This document shows, piece after piece, positions 34,579-42,451 of a stretch of DNA of 62,119 nucleotides (the first letter of the stretch is position 1; each line of letters opens with the position of its first letter). The notes under the pieces are model-generated. The model saw nothing but the letters and a program-made list of their open reading frames with translations, had not been told where the DNA came from and did no database searches. Made by a program: the position numbers and the translations under genes. Origin of the DNA: Gluconacetobacter tumulisoli. GTDB taxonomy: Bacteria > Pseudomonadota > Alphaproteobacteria > Acetobacterales > Acetobacteraceae. Location of the stretch: positions 1-62,119 of the forward strand of contig NZ_JABEQM010000017.1 of NCBI RefSeq assembly GCF_014174155.1, read 5' to 3'.

Positions 34579-35337
34579 TTAGAGTGGAACGGTGGAGTTG
34601 TGCGCGCTGAGCAGGGAAGTCGTCAGACCGGCGCGCGTGCTTTCGGTATGTTTCGCCATGATCTGGCCTGCGGCGACGTGGTCGCGGCTGCGCAGAACTG
34701 TGACGATCTCGGCATGTTCCTGGTTTGTCTCCATATTGACGTCGCGTTTGCGGGCGCCGATGTAGAAAAACCGTTCGCTTTCCTCGAGATGGCTGATGAC
34801 CAGTGCACTCAGGCGCGGGTTCTGCGAGCCTTTTGCGATCGCGACATGAAAGTCGCGGTTCGCATTGATGAAATAATCGATGCTGCTTTCTTCGGCGACG
34901 TCATAGGACGCACTCGCCAGCCTCTCCAGACGATCGAGGTCCTCGGTCGTCATGTTCTGCGCCGCGAACGAGGCGGCTGTTCGTTCAAGGACGGTGCGCA
35001 CGGCGAACAGGTCGTTGATATCCTTGATCGTAACCGGGCGAATACGATAGCCGCGCCGGGGGTAGATATCGAGGAGGCCCTCCATCGCAAGGCGGGCCAG
35101 GGCCTCACGGACCGGCGTCTTGCTCATGCCGAGGCGCTCGGCCAGGTCGAGCTCGGAGACATCGCTGTCCGGCGGAAGCTGGCAGGTGATGATCTCCCGT
35201 CGCAGCAGGGCATAGGCCTGATCCGTTAGAGACGGCTCGCGACGGGATCCGGCGCGTGTTCCTTGGTTCAGCGCAAGCTTGCTCAAAATCCGGCCTTTCA
35301 CAGATGGAATGCGATGCCGAGCATAAGCGCCTTCCAT
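34579..35337 (-). CDS. GntR-family (FCD type) regulator, second of two
   Basis: 252 residues. The winged helix is LTDQAYALLRREIITCQLPP followed by LDLAERLGMSKTPVREALAR, and the FCD domain shows INDLFAVRTVLERTAASFA, YFINANRDFHVAIAKGSQNP and EHAEIVTVLRSRDHVAAGQI. The first about 30 residues (before PSLTDQAY) are not conserved, so the real start may be a downstream GTG. It stands divergent to the racemase gene across a 102-bp gap that contains the inverted repeat at 35358-35379. It could therefore control both directions: the racemase and TonB receptor side, and the rhodanese operon 28 bp beyond its own stop. Confidence 0.87.
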   Translation of the reverse strand: MEGAYARHRIPSVKGRILSKLALNQGTRAGSRREPSLTDQAYALLRREIITCQLPPDSDVSELDLAERLGMSKTPVREALARLAMEGLLDIYPRRGYRIRPVTIKDINDLFAVRTVLERTAASFAAQNMTTEDLDRLERLASASYDVAEESSIDYFINANRDFHVAIAKGSQNPRLSALVISHLEESERFFYIGARKRDVNMETNQEHAEIVTVLRSRDHVAAGQIMAKHTESTRAGLTTSLLSAHNSTVPL

Positions 35338-35357
35338 CTCTCTGGTAAGGTATCCTA

Positions 35358-35379
35358 TGATATATTAAGAGGCATATCA
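35358..35379. promoter_or_regulatory. Inverted repeat TGATAT-N10-ATATCA, candidate operator
   Basis: An inverted repeat of TGATAT and ATATCA separated by ten bases lies in the 102-bp divergent gap between the second GntR gene and the racemase gene. The left arm continues as TGATATATTA, the same string as in the palindrome at 24601-24624. Either GntR protein could bind it and control both promoters. Confidence 0.45.
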
Positions 35380-35439
35380 AGCGGCCGCATGCGTTGATCC
35401 CCGCCCTTCGGGCGCGGTCGTCAGGAGAACTGTTTCGCA

Positions 35440-36108
35440 ATGGGTAAGATATTGGTTGTCAATCCGAACTCATCACGTTCGGTGACGGAGTCGATGCGCG
35501 CCTGCACGAAAGGCCTGGAGGCGCTGGTTCCGCATCGTATTGAGTGGAAAACGAATGAAAAGGGGCCAGCCGGGATCGAAACCGACGCGCATGTCGGCGA
35601 GGTCGTGCCGCATCTGCAGGAAATCGTAGCCTCATCCGATGCCGATGCTTTCGTGGTGGGATGCTTCTCCGATCCGGCCGTGCCGCTGCTGCGCCATGAG
35701 ACGGGGCGTCCCGTGGTCGGCCTGGCCGAAGCCGCATGCCGATATGCGATGTCACTGACGCGGCGTTTCGGGATCATTTCGATCGTCGATGCGTCCGTTG
35801 TGCGCCACAGGGCGCAGGTGGAGGCCATCGGAATTGAAGGATGGCTTGCCGGCGATCGCGCGCTGCAACTTGGGGTTGCGGAACTTGGAGGGGGTGGCAC
35901 GCTCGAGCGCTTGCGCGTGGTAGGCCAGCAACTGCGTGACGATGACGGCGCGGAAGCGCTGATCCTGGGCTGCGCGGGGCTGGGGCGCTATCGATCGTCG
36001 TTGGAAGCCGTGCTGGAGGTGCCTGTCATCGATCCGGTCATGGCATCGGTCGCCCACGTTAACATGGCGCTCATGCTCGCCAGGTCCGATGGTGGCCCGG
36101 TCTCATAA
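35440..36108 (+). CDS. Asp/Glu/hydantoin racemase family protein (hydantoin or allantoin racemase type)
   Basis: 222 residues. It begins KILVVNPNSSRSVTESM, the usual N-P-N-S/T start of hydantoin racemases. The two active-site cysteines are present in DAFVVGCFSDPAVPLLR near residue 79 and EALILGCAGLGRYRS near residue 180, in the two-base geometry of this family. The enzyme would interconvert enantiomers of a 5-substituted hydantoin or allantoin so that the stereospecific amidohydrolase and carbamoylase can use both. It is divergent from the second GntR gene and lies about 200 bp before the TonB receptor, probably on one transcript or under the same control. Confidence 0.87.
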   Translation: MGKILVVNPNSSRSVTESMRACTKGLEALVPHRIEWKTNEKGPAGIETDAHVGEVVPHLQEIVASSDADAFVVGCFSDPAVPLLRHETGRPVVGLAEAACRYAMSLTRRFGIISIVDASVVRHRAQVEAIGIEGWLAGDRALQLGVAELGGGGTLERLRVVGQQLRDDDGAEALILGCAGLGRYRSSLEAVLEVPVIDPVMASVAHVNMALMLARSDGGPVS

Positions 36109-36240
36109 CGGCCGCATAAAAAAACTGACCCTGTCGCGCCGTGAACACGCCCCGAATTAAGTTGCGGAATAAAAACAAAAAAATCTGCCGGTGGCGTGTG
36201 CCTTGAGCGCGCGCAATGTGTGAGTGGGTCATAAATCAGT

Positions 36241-36271
36241 TGATATTTGTTTTGATATTCCATCTGATATT
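36241..36271 (+). repeat. Three TGATATT direct repeats at exact 12-bp spacing upstream of the TonB receptor
   Basis: TGATATT occurs at 36241, 36253 and 36265, each exactly 12 bp apart, within the AT-rich 200 bp before the receptor gene. A degenerate fourth copy (TCATAAA) sits at 36229. The 12-bp period is close to one helical turn, so a regulator could bind in series along one face of the DNA. The unit resembles the TGATAT arms of the element at 35358. Confidence 0.5.
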
Positions 36272-36311
36272 TCAGGACTGGAATTTCCTCAGGTGAAGAG
36301 TTCGTTTTGAA

Positions 36312-38696
36312 ATGAGCATGACCCCCAGACGCGTCGCACTCCTTACCTTCACGGCGTTGAGCGCACTGTCCTCGACAGCTGTCGCACAGAGCGTCAACAG
36401 CAACGTCACCGAACGCGGCGTGCAGGCGTCGGGTGACGAGGCCGTCATCGTCACCGGCACGCGTGAAAGCGGAAAGCGCGCCCGCGACAGCCTCAATCCG
36501 ATTGACGTGATCTCGTCCCGGGAATTGTTGCGGACGGGCCAGACCAACGTTCGTGACGCGCTGATGCAACTGCTGCCGTCGGTCAGTCACCAGACCCAGG
36601 GTACGACGGTCGGTGCGCTGACCGACTCGATTAATCTGCGCGGCCTCAGCCCGAACCAGACGCTGATCCTGGTCAATGGCAAGCGTCGCCATACGACGAC
36701 GAACATCCAGACCGACGCGGGTCCGTTCCGCGGTTCGACGCCCGTGGATATCGACCTGATCCCGATTTCGATGATCGATCATATCGAGGTCCTGCGTGAC
36801 GGCGCGTCCGCGCAGTACGGCTCGGACGCGGTCGCGGGGGTGGTCAACATCATTCTGAAATCGTCCGACCATGGCGGGACGGCGTCCGACGAAGCGGGCG
36901 CGTATGGCGAAGGCGACGGTTTTACCAATAACTTCAATATTGATCATGGCTTCAGCCTCGGCAGTCGCGGCTGGCTGCATGCGGGCCTGAGCTACCTGCA
37001 CCGCGACCGCACCGACCGCACGAGCGTCGACGCCCGCACGGGACTATATGACAGCCACTGGATCGGCGATCCGGAGACCGACCGCATCGCCGCGGCGATC
37101 ACGGGGGCGTACAGCCTGACACGGGGGATCGAGGCCTATACGACCCTGACCTACGCCCATCGCACGGCGGACACGTTCCAGATCTTCCGCCTGCCCAGCA
37201 CCCTGCCGACGCTGTATCCCAACGGCTTTTCGCCGATGCTTGGGATCACCGAAAACGACTATGCGGCGACGCTGGGCCTGCGCGGTGGCAACCTCGGCGG
37301 GTGGGACTGGGATCTGAGCAGTACCTATGGCGGTGATCGCACGAATATCGGCATGACGAATTCGGCGAATCTGAACATTTACCAAGCGACCGGCGCCACG
37401 GATACGAGCTTCCACCTCTCGGATTCCGCCGCGACGCAGCTGACGAACAATTTCGACGTCAAGCGGGCGTTCAAGCCCTCGTTCTGGGCCTTCCCGATTA
37501 ACGTCGCCCTCGGTGCCGAGCAGCGGTTCGAAACCTATTCGATCGGCCAGGGCAGCTACGAGTCCTATGCGATGGGCGGCTCGCAGGCGGTGGTCGGTGT
37601 GCAGCCGCAGAGCGCGGGCACGCATTCGCGCGTGGTCTATGGTGTCTATGGCGATGTCTCGACGAAACTGACGAGCAAGCTCCAGGTCGACCTTGCCGGA
37701 CGTTTCGAGCATTATACCGATTTCGGTAATACCGAGGCGGGAAAAATCGCAGCGCGTTACGACTTCAACAAGTATTTCGGTATCCGCGGCACCGTCAACA
37801 ATTCCATCCGTGCGCCGACGCTGGCGGAAGAATATCACACGTCGGCTACCGTCACGACGACCGGCGCGACGGGCGAACTGCCTCCGAACTCGCCGGGTGC
37901 GCGCCTTCTGGGCGCCAGCGCGCTGAAGCCGGAGCGTTCGACGAATGTCACCGCAGGGTTCGTATTGCATCCGCTGCATGATTTCGACATCGCGGTGGAT
38001 GCTTATCAGCTCGATATCCGCGATCGTATCCTTGACGGGGGCACCTATAGCGGTGCGATGGCAATCGCCGCGTATGAAGCGAATGGGCGCACGCTTCCTT
38101 CGAACGTGGCTCTGTCGGGTGTTTCCGCGTCATATCTGACGAACGGGGCGAGCACCCGGACGCGCGGCGTGGACATCACGGGCAATTATCGCATCGATCT
38201 GAAGAGCCATGGCCGTCTGGTGGTGGATGCCGCGTTGAACCTCAATGAGACAAGCATTCGCCATATCGGAACGAACACGCTGGGCCGCAGCCTGCTGAAT
38301 GCGCAGCAGGTCGCGTATCTGACGACCGATGCGCCGCGCAACGTCCTGATCTTTGGCGGCACGTGGACGCAGGGCCGTTGGAGTGTGAGCCTGCATGAGA
38401 TGCGTTATGGTCACATCTTCGACCAGATGACGATCCAGCAGGGCACGAATGCCTATTCGACCAGCGTCTTCGCGCCCTACACACTGCATCCGCGGTTCAT
38501 CACGAATCTCAGCGTCTCCTACAGCCCGGCAGAGCGCTGGACGGTTACGGTGGGGGCGAACAATCTGTTCAATACTTATCCCAACCACGTACCGTATGCC
38601 GCCACCTACTACAACCAGACCCATTATGATCGCTACGCCCAGCAGATCGGGTTCAATGGCGGGTTCTACTATTCGAACGTCTCCTACCGGTTCTGA
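36312..38696 (+). CDS. TonB-dependent outer-membrane receptor of the ureide/sulfur locus
   Basis: 794 residues. A signal peptide (ALLTFTALSALSSTAVAQ) is followed by a TonB-box-like strip (DEAVIVTGTRESGKRARDS) and a plug domain with VRDALMQLLPSVSHQTQGTT, LILVNGKRRHTTTN and IDHIEVLRDGASAQYGSDAV. The barrel ends in Phe after NVSYRF. Plug wording such as the R-D-G-A-S-A-Q-Y-G-S-D stretch is typical of receptors for organic substrates and siderophores alike. It is the only outer-membrane transporter of the 17-39 kb locus, so it presumably brings in the compound handled by the ABC transporter and the amidohydrolases. It is preceded by the 12-bp direct repeats and followed by a long hairpin. Confidence 0.9.
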   Translation: MSMTPRRVALLTFTALSALSSTAVAQSVNSNVTERGVQASGDEAVIVTGTRESGKRARDSLNPIDVISSRELLRTGQTNVRDALMQLLPSVSHQTQGTTVGALTDSINLRGLSPNQTLILVNGKRRHTTTNIQTDAGPFRGSTPVDIDLIPISMIDHIEVLRDGASAQYGSDAVAGVVNIILKSSDHGGTASDEAGAYGEGDGFTNNFNIDHGFSLGSRGWLHAGLSYLHRDRTDRTSVDARTGLYDSHWIGDPETDRIAAAITGAYSLTRGIEAYTTLTYAHRTADTFQIFRLPSTLPTLYPNGFSPMLGITENDYAATLGLRGGNLGGWDWDLSSTYGGDRTNIGMTNSANLNIYQATGATDTSFHLSDSAATQLTNNFDVKRAFKPSFWAFPINVALGAEQRFETYSIGQGSYESYAMGGSQAVVGVQPQSAGTHSRVVYGVYGDVSTKLTSKLQVDLAGRFEHYTDFGNTEAGKIAARYDFNKYFGIRGTVNNSIRAPTLAEEYHTSATVTTTGATGELPPNSPGARLLGASALKPERSTNVTAGFVLHPLHDFDIAVDAYQLDIRDRILDGGTYSGAMAIAAYEANGRTLPSNVALSGVSASYLTNGASTRTRGVDITGNYRIDLKSHGRLVVDAALNLNETSIRHIGTNTLGRSLLNAQQVAYLTTDAPRNVLIFGGTWTQGRWSVSLHEMRYGHIFDQMTIQQGTNAYSTSVFAPYTLHPRFITNLSVSYSPAERWTVTVGANNLFNTYPNHVPYAATYYNQTHYDRYAQQIGFNGGFYYSNVSYRF

Positions 38697-38736
38697 TGAA
38701 TCTGTTTTCGTAACCGTCAATCTGATGAACGGCAAC

Positions 38737-38780
38737 TGGATCACCACCATGAGGATGCCGTGCCTCATGGTGGTGATCCA
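38737..38780 (+). terminator. 18-bp perfect-stem hairpin after the TonB receptor gene
   Basis: An uninterrupted 18-bp inverted repeat (TGGATCACCACCATGAGG and its complement) with an 8-nt loop starts 40 bp after the receptor stop. It is an obvious transcript-end hairpin, but there is no T-run after it, so it may instead stabilise the mRNA 3' end or depend on Rho. The stem is unusually long and exact. Confidence 0.6.
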
Positions 38781-38915
38781 CGAAGTGCGCCTGCGGCGTG
38801 TCCCGTTGCCTGCGCCCTTTCGGAATGTCGGTCTGCCGTGGGAAGCGCTGCCGCGCGTTCGGGCAGATTGCCGTCTATCTTTAGCTATATCCAATCACTC
38901 TGACAGAGCGGACCG

Positions 38916-39338
38916 ATGTCGAAACCTTTTCACCTCGCATTTTCAGTCGACGATCTTGATGCGGCTCGTCATTTCTACGGAACGGTCCTGGGGTGCGCCG
39001 AAGGGCGCAGCAGCGAGACCTGGATCGACTTCGACCTCTATGGGAACCAGATTGTCACGCACAAAGTCCTGACGGCACCGAAGCCCACCGATTGCGGTGG
39101 TGCGGTTGACGGCCACAATGTACCGATCCCGCATTTTGGTGTGGTTATGGACATGGAGTCCTGGCACGTGCTGGCGGCGCGCATGAAGGCCGCGAATGTG
39201 CGCTTCGGCATGGAGCCGTACGTTCGTTTTCAGGGACAACCTGGCGAGCAGGCGACGATGTTTGTCTTCGACCCCGCCGGAAATGCGCTCGAATTCAAGG
39301 CATTCAAAGATATATCATCTCTTTTTGAAAAAAACTGA
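38916..39338 (+). CDS. VOC-superfamily protein, second of the locus
   Basis: 140 residues of the glyoxalase/VOC fold with plausible metal ligands: His in KPFHLAFSVDDLDAARHFYG, His in VPIPHFGVVMDMESW, and Glu in FVFDPAGNALEFKAFK. The spacing fits the H-H-E pattern of extradiol or lyase-type members. It follows the TonB receptor, separated by the long hairpin, and so may have its own promoter. It is not a duplicate of the VOC gene at 19.3 kb; the sequences differ throughout. The substrate is unknown, but two VOC genes at opposite ends of one catabolic locus suggest a metal-dependent ring or C-S chemistry step. Confidence 0.82.
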   Translation: MSKPFHLAFSVDDLDAARHFYGTVLGCAEGRSSETWIDFDLYGNQIVTHKVLTAPKPTDCGGAVDGHNVPIPHFGVVMDMESWHVLAARMKAANVRFGMEPYVRFQGQPGEQATMFVFDPAGNALEFKAFKDISSLFEKN

Positions 39339-39539
39339 TTCAAGACAAGGCGAATGCTCCTTCCTGATCGAAAGCTCACGATTCGTGCACGAGAAGGAGC
39401 CGACAGTGAAGGCCAAGGCGGCCTCAGCGTGGAATGAGCGTTTGTTCTATTCCGACGCTGGGTTTCCTCACTATAGATTGGTATCGATGCGGTCTTTCAT
39501 CCATTGGCGGTGGAACGACGTCAGCGGTTTTTTGCCTGC

Positions 39540-40742
39540 TCAGGTACTGCTCGTCAGCGCGATGCAGAGATAATACAGGCCGGCCACCGCAATCCCCGCT
39601 GACCCGGTGCGCTGGAACGTGCGCGCGAGAGGGGCGCGCGGCCTGGTGTCGGATGGTGAATGGCGGACAGCCTTCAGGAGACCGAACAAGGGTAGCAGCA
39701 CCATCTGGTTCCCGGCCTCGACGCCGAGGCTGAAGCCGAGGATTGCCAGCAGGATCGTTCCCTTCGGCATCTGATGCATGAGGTCGAGCAGGCCGCCGGC
39801 GAAGCCCAGTCCATGGAAGAGGCCGAAGACGAACGCCGCGGCGAGCCGGGTCCGCCCCCGTGTCTGATCAGGCAATACGATATTCTGCACCGCCACGAAG
39901 ACGATGCTCGCCGCGATCAGTGGCTCGACGACGGCGTCGGGCAGATGGATGAGGTTCAAGGCCGCCAGCGTCAGGGTGATCGAATGCGCCACCGTAAAGG
40001 CGGTCACGACCTTGACCAGATCCCATAGCGTCGCGGCCCCGAGCACCAGGGCGCTGATGAACAGCAGGTGATCGTAGCCGGTGAGGATGTGGTGAATGCC
40101 GTGCCAGAAGAAGGTTTGGACAATGGGCAGGGCATTCTGCCACCGGGATTGCCGCTGTACGCCCGATGTTTCGCTCGGAGCCAGTCGGACCACGGGGGTA
40201 TCCAGCGCGAACGCCAGCCGATAGGTGGACTGATTGTAAGACCGCTCCTGCCTAAGGATATGGATGTCCGGATCGCGCGGCAGCAAGGTATTGACGAGGT
40301 AGACTGCGAGCGCGCTGTCGTGACGGTTTTCGAATGTCAGTTCATGTGTCGAGCCGCCCGACGGCATGCAGGCCTCGAACCCGAGCACGATCTCGCCGAC
40401 ACCGTTCCGTATCGCGTCCTTGGGCGGAAAGGATGAGGAGACCAGCCGAAGGGGCGCGGCGTGGCCGTCGATCGCCAGGGACAGATCCTGTCGGACCTGC
40501 GCCGCATAGGCCTGTTGTTCGGCCGTCGAGACGAGGTCATCGCCGTTGGGGTCGATACCGGCCAGCACCTTCGGGGCGACATCGATGCCAGGGGTCAGGC
40601 GAAGCTTTGCCGTGACATGGTCCTTCTCCACGGCGATCGTCGCCGCCTGCAGATACTCATCCAGCCGATGGGCGAGGGCGGGTGTTGCCAGGCCTGCCAA
40701 CCCTCCCAGGGCGGCAGCGAGGACGAGCAGGCGCGCCCTCAT
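39540..40742 (-). CDS. HupE/UreJ_2-type membrane protein
   Basis: 400 residues. A signal peptide (LAAALGGLAGLATPALA) leads into a soluble N-terminal domain (HRLDEYLQAATIAVEKDHVT) of about 200 residues. The C-terminal half is a membrane domain with HGIHHILTGYDHLLFISAL, VVTAFTVAHSITLTLAAL and FVFGLFHGLGFAGGLLDLM, the histidine-rich helices of the HupE/UreJ_2 family. Relatives are associated with nickel or cobalt handling; others are only of unknown function. The ATG overlaps the stop of the DUF3500 gene by 4 bp, so the pair are translated together. No hydrogenase or urease genes are in the window, so a nickel role is only a possibility. Confidence 0.78.
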   Translation of the reverse strand: MRARLLVLAAALGGLAGLATPALAHRLDEYLQAATIAVEKDHVTAKLRLTPGIDVAPKVLAGIDPNGDDLVSTAEQQAYAAQVRQDLSLAIDGHAAPLRLVSSSFPPKDAIRNGVGEIVLGFEACMPSGGSTHELTFENRHDSALAVYLVNTLLPRDPDIHILRQERSYNQSTYRLAFALDTPVVRLAPSETSGVQRQSRWQNALPIVQTFFWHGIHHILTGYDHLLFISALVLGAATLWDLVKVVTAFTVAHSITLTLAALNLIHLPDAVVEPLIAASIVFVAVQNIVLPDQTRGRTRLAAAFVFGLFHGLGFAGGLLDLMHQMPKGTILLAILGFSLGVEAGNQMVLLPLFGLLKAVRHSPSDTRPRAPLARTFQRTGSAGIAVAGLYYLCIALTSST

Positions 40743-42001
40743 GGAAGCGTCAGGGCATGGCCGTAATCATTCGTTGGATCGCGGTAAATGGTGTGGACAT
40801 GCATGGTCGGGTCACCCCCCACGCCCTGTGGTGAGAATTCGATGACCAGCTTCGGCCCCTGGATGCGGTAGTAGGACGAGCCGTTCCGGCCTGGCTCATG
40901 GGTGGTGGGGCCGCTCCAGGCGAAATAAGTGTCGTTCAGACCGGCCTTGATCTCCTCCATGCGGGGCCTGGCATAAATGTCGTTCACGATGCCGGCCCAT
41001 TCCGAAATCACGTCCAGCAGCAATGCGCGTTGCTGCGTCGTCATTGCCGAGGCTTTCAGCCCTTCCGGCACGATCGTCTCTCCATCATGGCCCGGCCCGA
41101 GCACCAGGTCGCCGATTGCATAGTTCAGGATTGCCTGCTTGCGCTGCGTATCATCCAGAGCGTCCAGCAAGGCGAATGCCTTGTCGTTCTCACCCGCGAG
41201 CACGCGCACAATCTTTCCGTTTTCCGTGTAGACGGAGGGCTGGGCGCCCGTCAGGGTGGGTGTCATCACGCCGGATGTCCCTGCAATCACGACATTGAGG
41301 CCCAGATGATGGCCGCCGAACTGGATCATCCAAGGCGCGCCGGCACCGGTCGTGCCGAAAATGCCGATCGTATAGACATCCCGACCGGAGGCGAAAGGTT
41401 GGCCGGCTTCTGACAGGGCCTGGTCGGAACCCATGATGTCGAGTATTTTCCGGTAGCCTTTGGGGCTGAGCAATACCTGGAACAAATGCATGGCGGCGGC
41501 GCGTTGCGAAGCGGTCAGGCTGCTCAGCCGCAGACCGGGGCGCGGCACGTCGCTGACCGGATAGTTCGACCAGACCGCAGCACCATATTTCTCGCCGACG
41601 AAACCGCCGGGCGGACCCATGCCGGGACGATCTCCAGGGCCGGGACGGCCTCCGGGACCGCCATCGGGACCACGATGATCCCCTCCGGGACCGCCCACAA
41701 ATCCTCCCCCGGGGCTGTTTCTGGCGAACCTGGCAACCGTGGCTGTCTTTTGCGGTGTGAAGGGGAACAACAGTTTTGCGCGCTGATCGGCGCCGAGCGT
41801 GTTCAGGAAAGCCGTCGCGGCAATGGTCACAGCCTGCGTTTCAGTGTCCGACACGGTGTCCGCTCTGGCCGCCGGCATGGAGCCTGCCGTGCCGAAACCG
41901 TAATCTAATGCGGCGACGGGTAGGGCCAGGGCGAATAACAGGGGCATTTTCTTCACGGTCGCACGCCGGTCCCGGTGCGTCGTTCGATTGACTTTGCGCA
42001 T
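40739..42001 (-). CDS. DUF3500 secreted protein
   Basis: Up to 420 residues. The hydrophobic leader PLLFALALPVAALDYGF, followed by AARA, looks like an export signal, with a start at 42001 or slightly downstream at a GTG. The body matches DUF3500: FLNTLGADQRAKLLFPF near the start, WMIQFGGHHLGLNVVIAG, YTENGKIVRVLAGENDKAFA and SSYYRIQGPKLVIEFSPQ. Between residues of about 95 and 135 there is a low-complexity insert of Gly, Pro, Asp and Arg (GGPGGDHRGPDGGPGGRPGP). DUF3500 proteins have no assigned chemistry; the conserved GGHH suggests metal binding. It is paired with the HupE-like gene through a 4-bp overlap, a coupling that may reflect metal trafficking. Confidence 0.8.
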   Translation of the reverse strand: MRKVNRTTHRDRRATVKKMPLLFALALPVAALDYGFGTAGSMPAARADTVSDTETQAVTIAATAFLNTLGADQRAKLLFPFTPQKTATVARFARNSPGGGFVGGPGGDHRGPDGGPGGRPGPGDRPGMGPPGGFVGEKYGAAVWSNYPVSDVPRPGLRLSSLTASQRAAAMHLFQVLLSPKGYRKILDIMGSDQALSEAGQPFASGRDVYTIGIFGTTGAGAPWMIQFGGHHLGLNVVIAGTSGVMTPTLTGAQPSVYTENGKIVRVLAGENDKAFALLDALDDTQRKQAILNYAIGDLVLGPGHDGETIVPEGLKASAMTTQQRALLLDVISEWAGIVNDIYARPRMEEIKAGLNDTYFAWSGPTTHEPGRNGSSYYRIQGPKLVIEFSPQGVGGDPTMHVHTIYRDPTNDYGHALTLP

Positions 42002-42451
42002 GTCTCTGTCCCGTCTGAAGGCTCCTCACGCATGCGCTGTGTTTCTATCGGGAGGAAGTCTCAATTTGTTTCAGCGGTGCCCCGCGACGTCCAGGGAATG
42101 CGTCGGCTCTTCGGAAACGGGTGCGTAGATCATGGCGGTCATCAAGGACATAGCGCAGGACAAATGCATCGATGACGATGTGCTAATCTGACGACAAGCG
42201 TAGATGAGGCACGCCCCTGCAGGGACATAGACCGTCATCGGCGCTGACAATGGTCAGCGCAGGCAGGCAGGAGGCCGCGGCAGCACGCGAAGGTATTGCC
42301 TTCCGCGGCGAGCATTTGCGCGCCGGCCGCTGCTGCCAGAGGACGATCGGTGACGCGACGCCGCCTGGCCTGCGGCCGGCGTCTTGTCGCAGCCAAAGCG
42401 GTAGATGCGCCGGGTCTCAGTGGGCCTCTTCCATAGGGTATGTACTCGGCT
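42002..42451. other. Intergenic region with hairpin
   Basis: About 450 bp before the aminotransferase end, with no convincing gene on either strand. A perfect hairpin GCGCTGAC-AATG-GTCAGCGC sits at 42241-42260. A longer GC-rich interrupted inverted repeat (GACGCCG at 42357 with CGGCGTC at 42377) lies nearer the aminotransferase stop and could end that minus-strand transcript. Otherwise I see nothing. Confidence 0.4.

Noticed and set aside
41589-41707. Gly/Pro/Asp repeats in the DUF3500 gene considered as a CRISPR-like or tandem DNA repeat.
   Set aside because: The units are irregular short codon repeats coding for a low-complexity linker, not spaced direct repeats.
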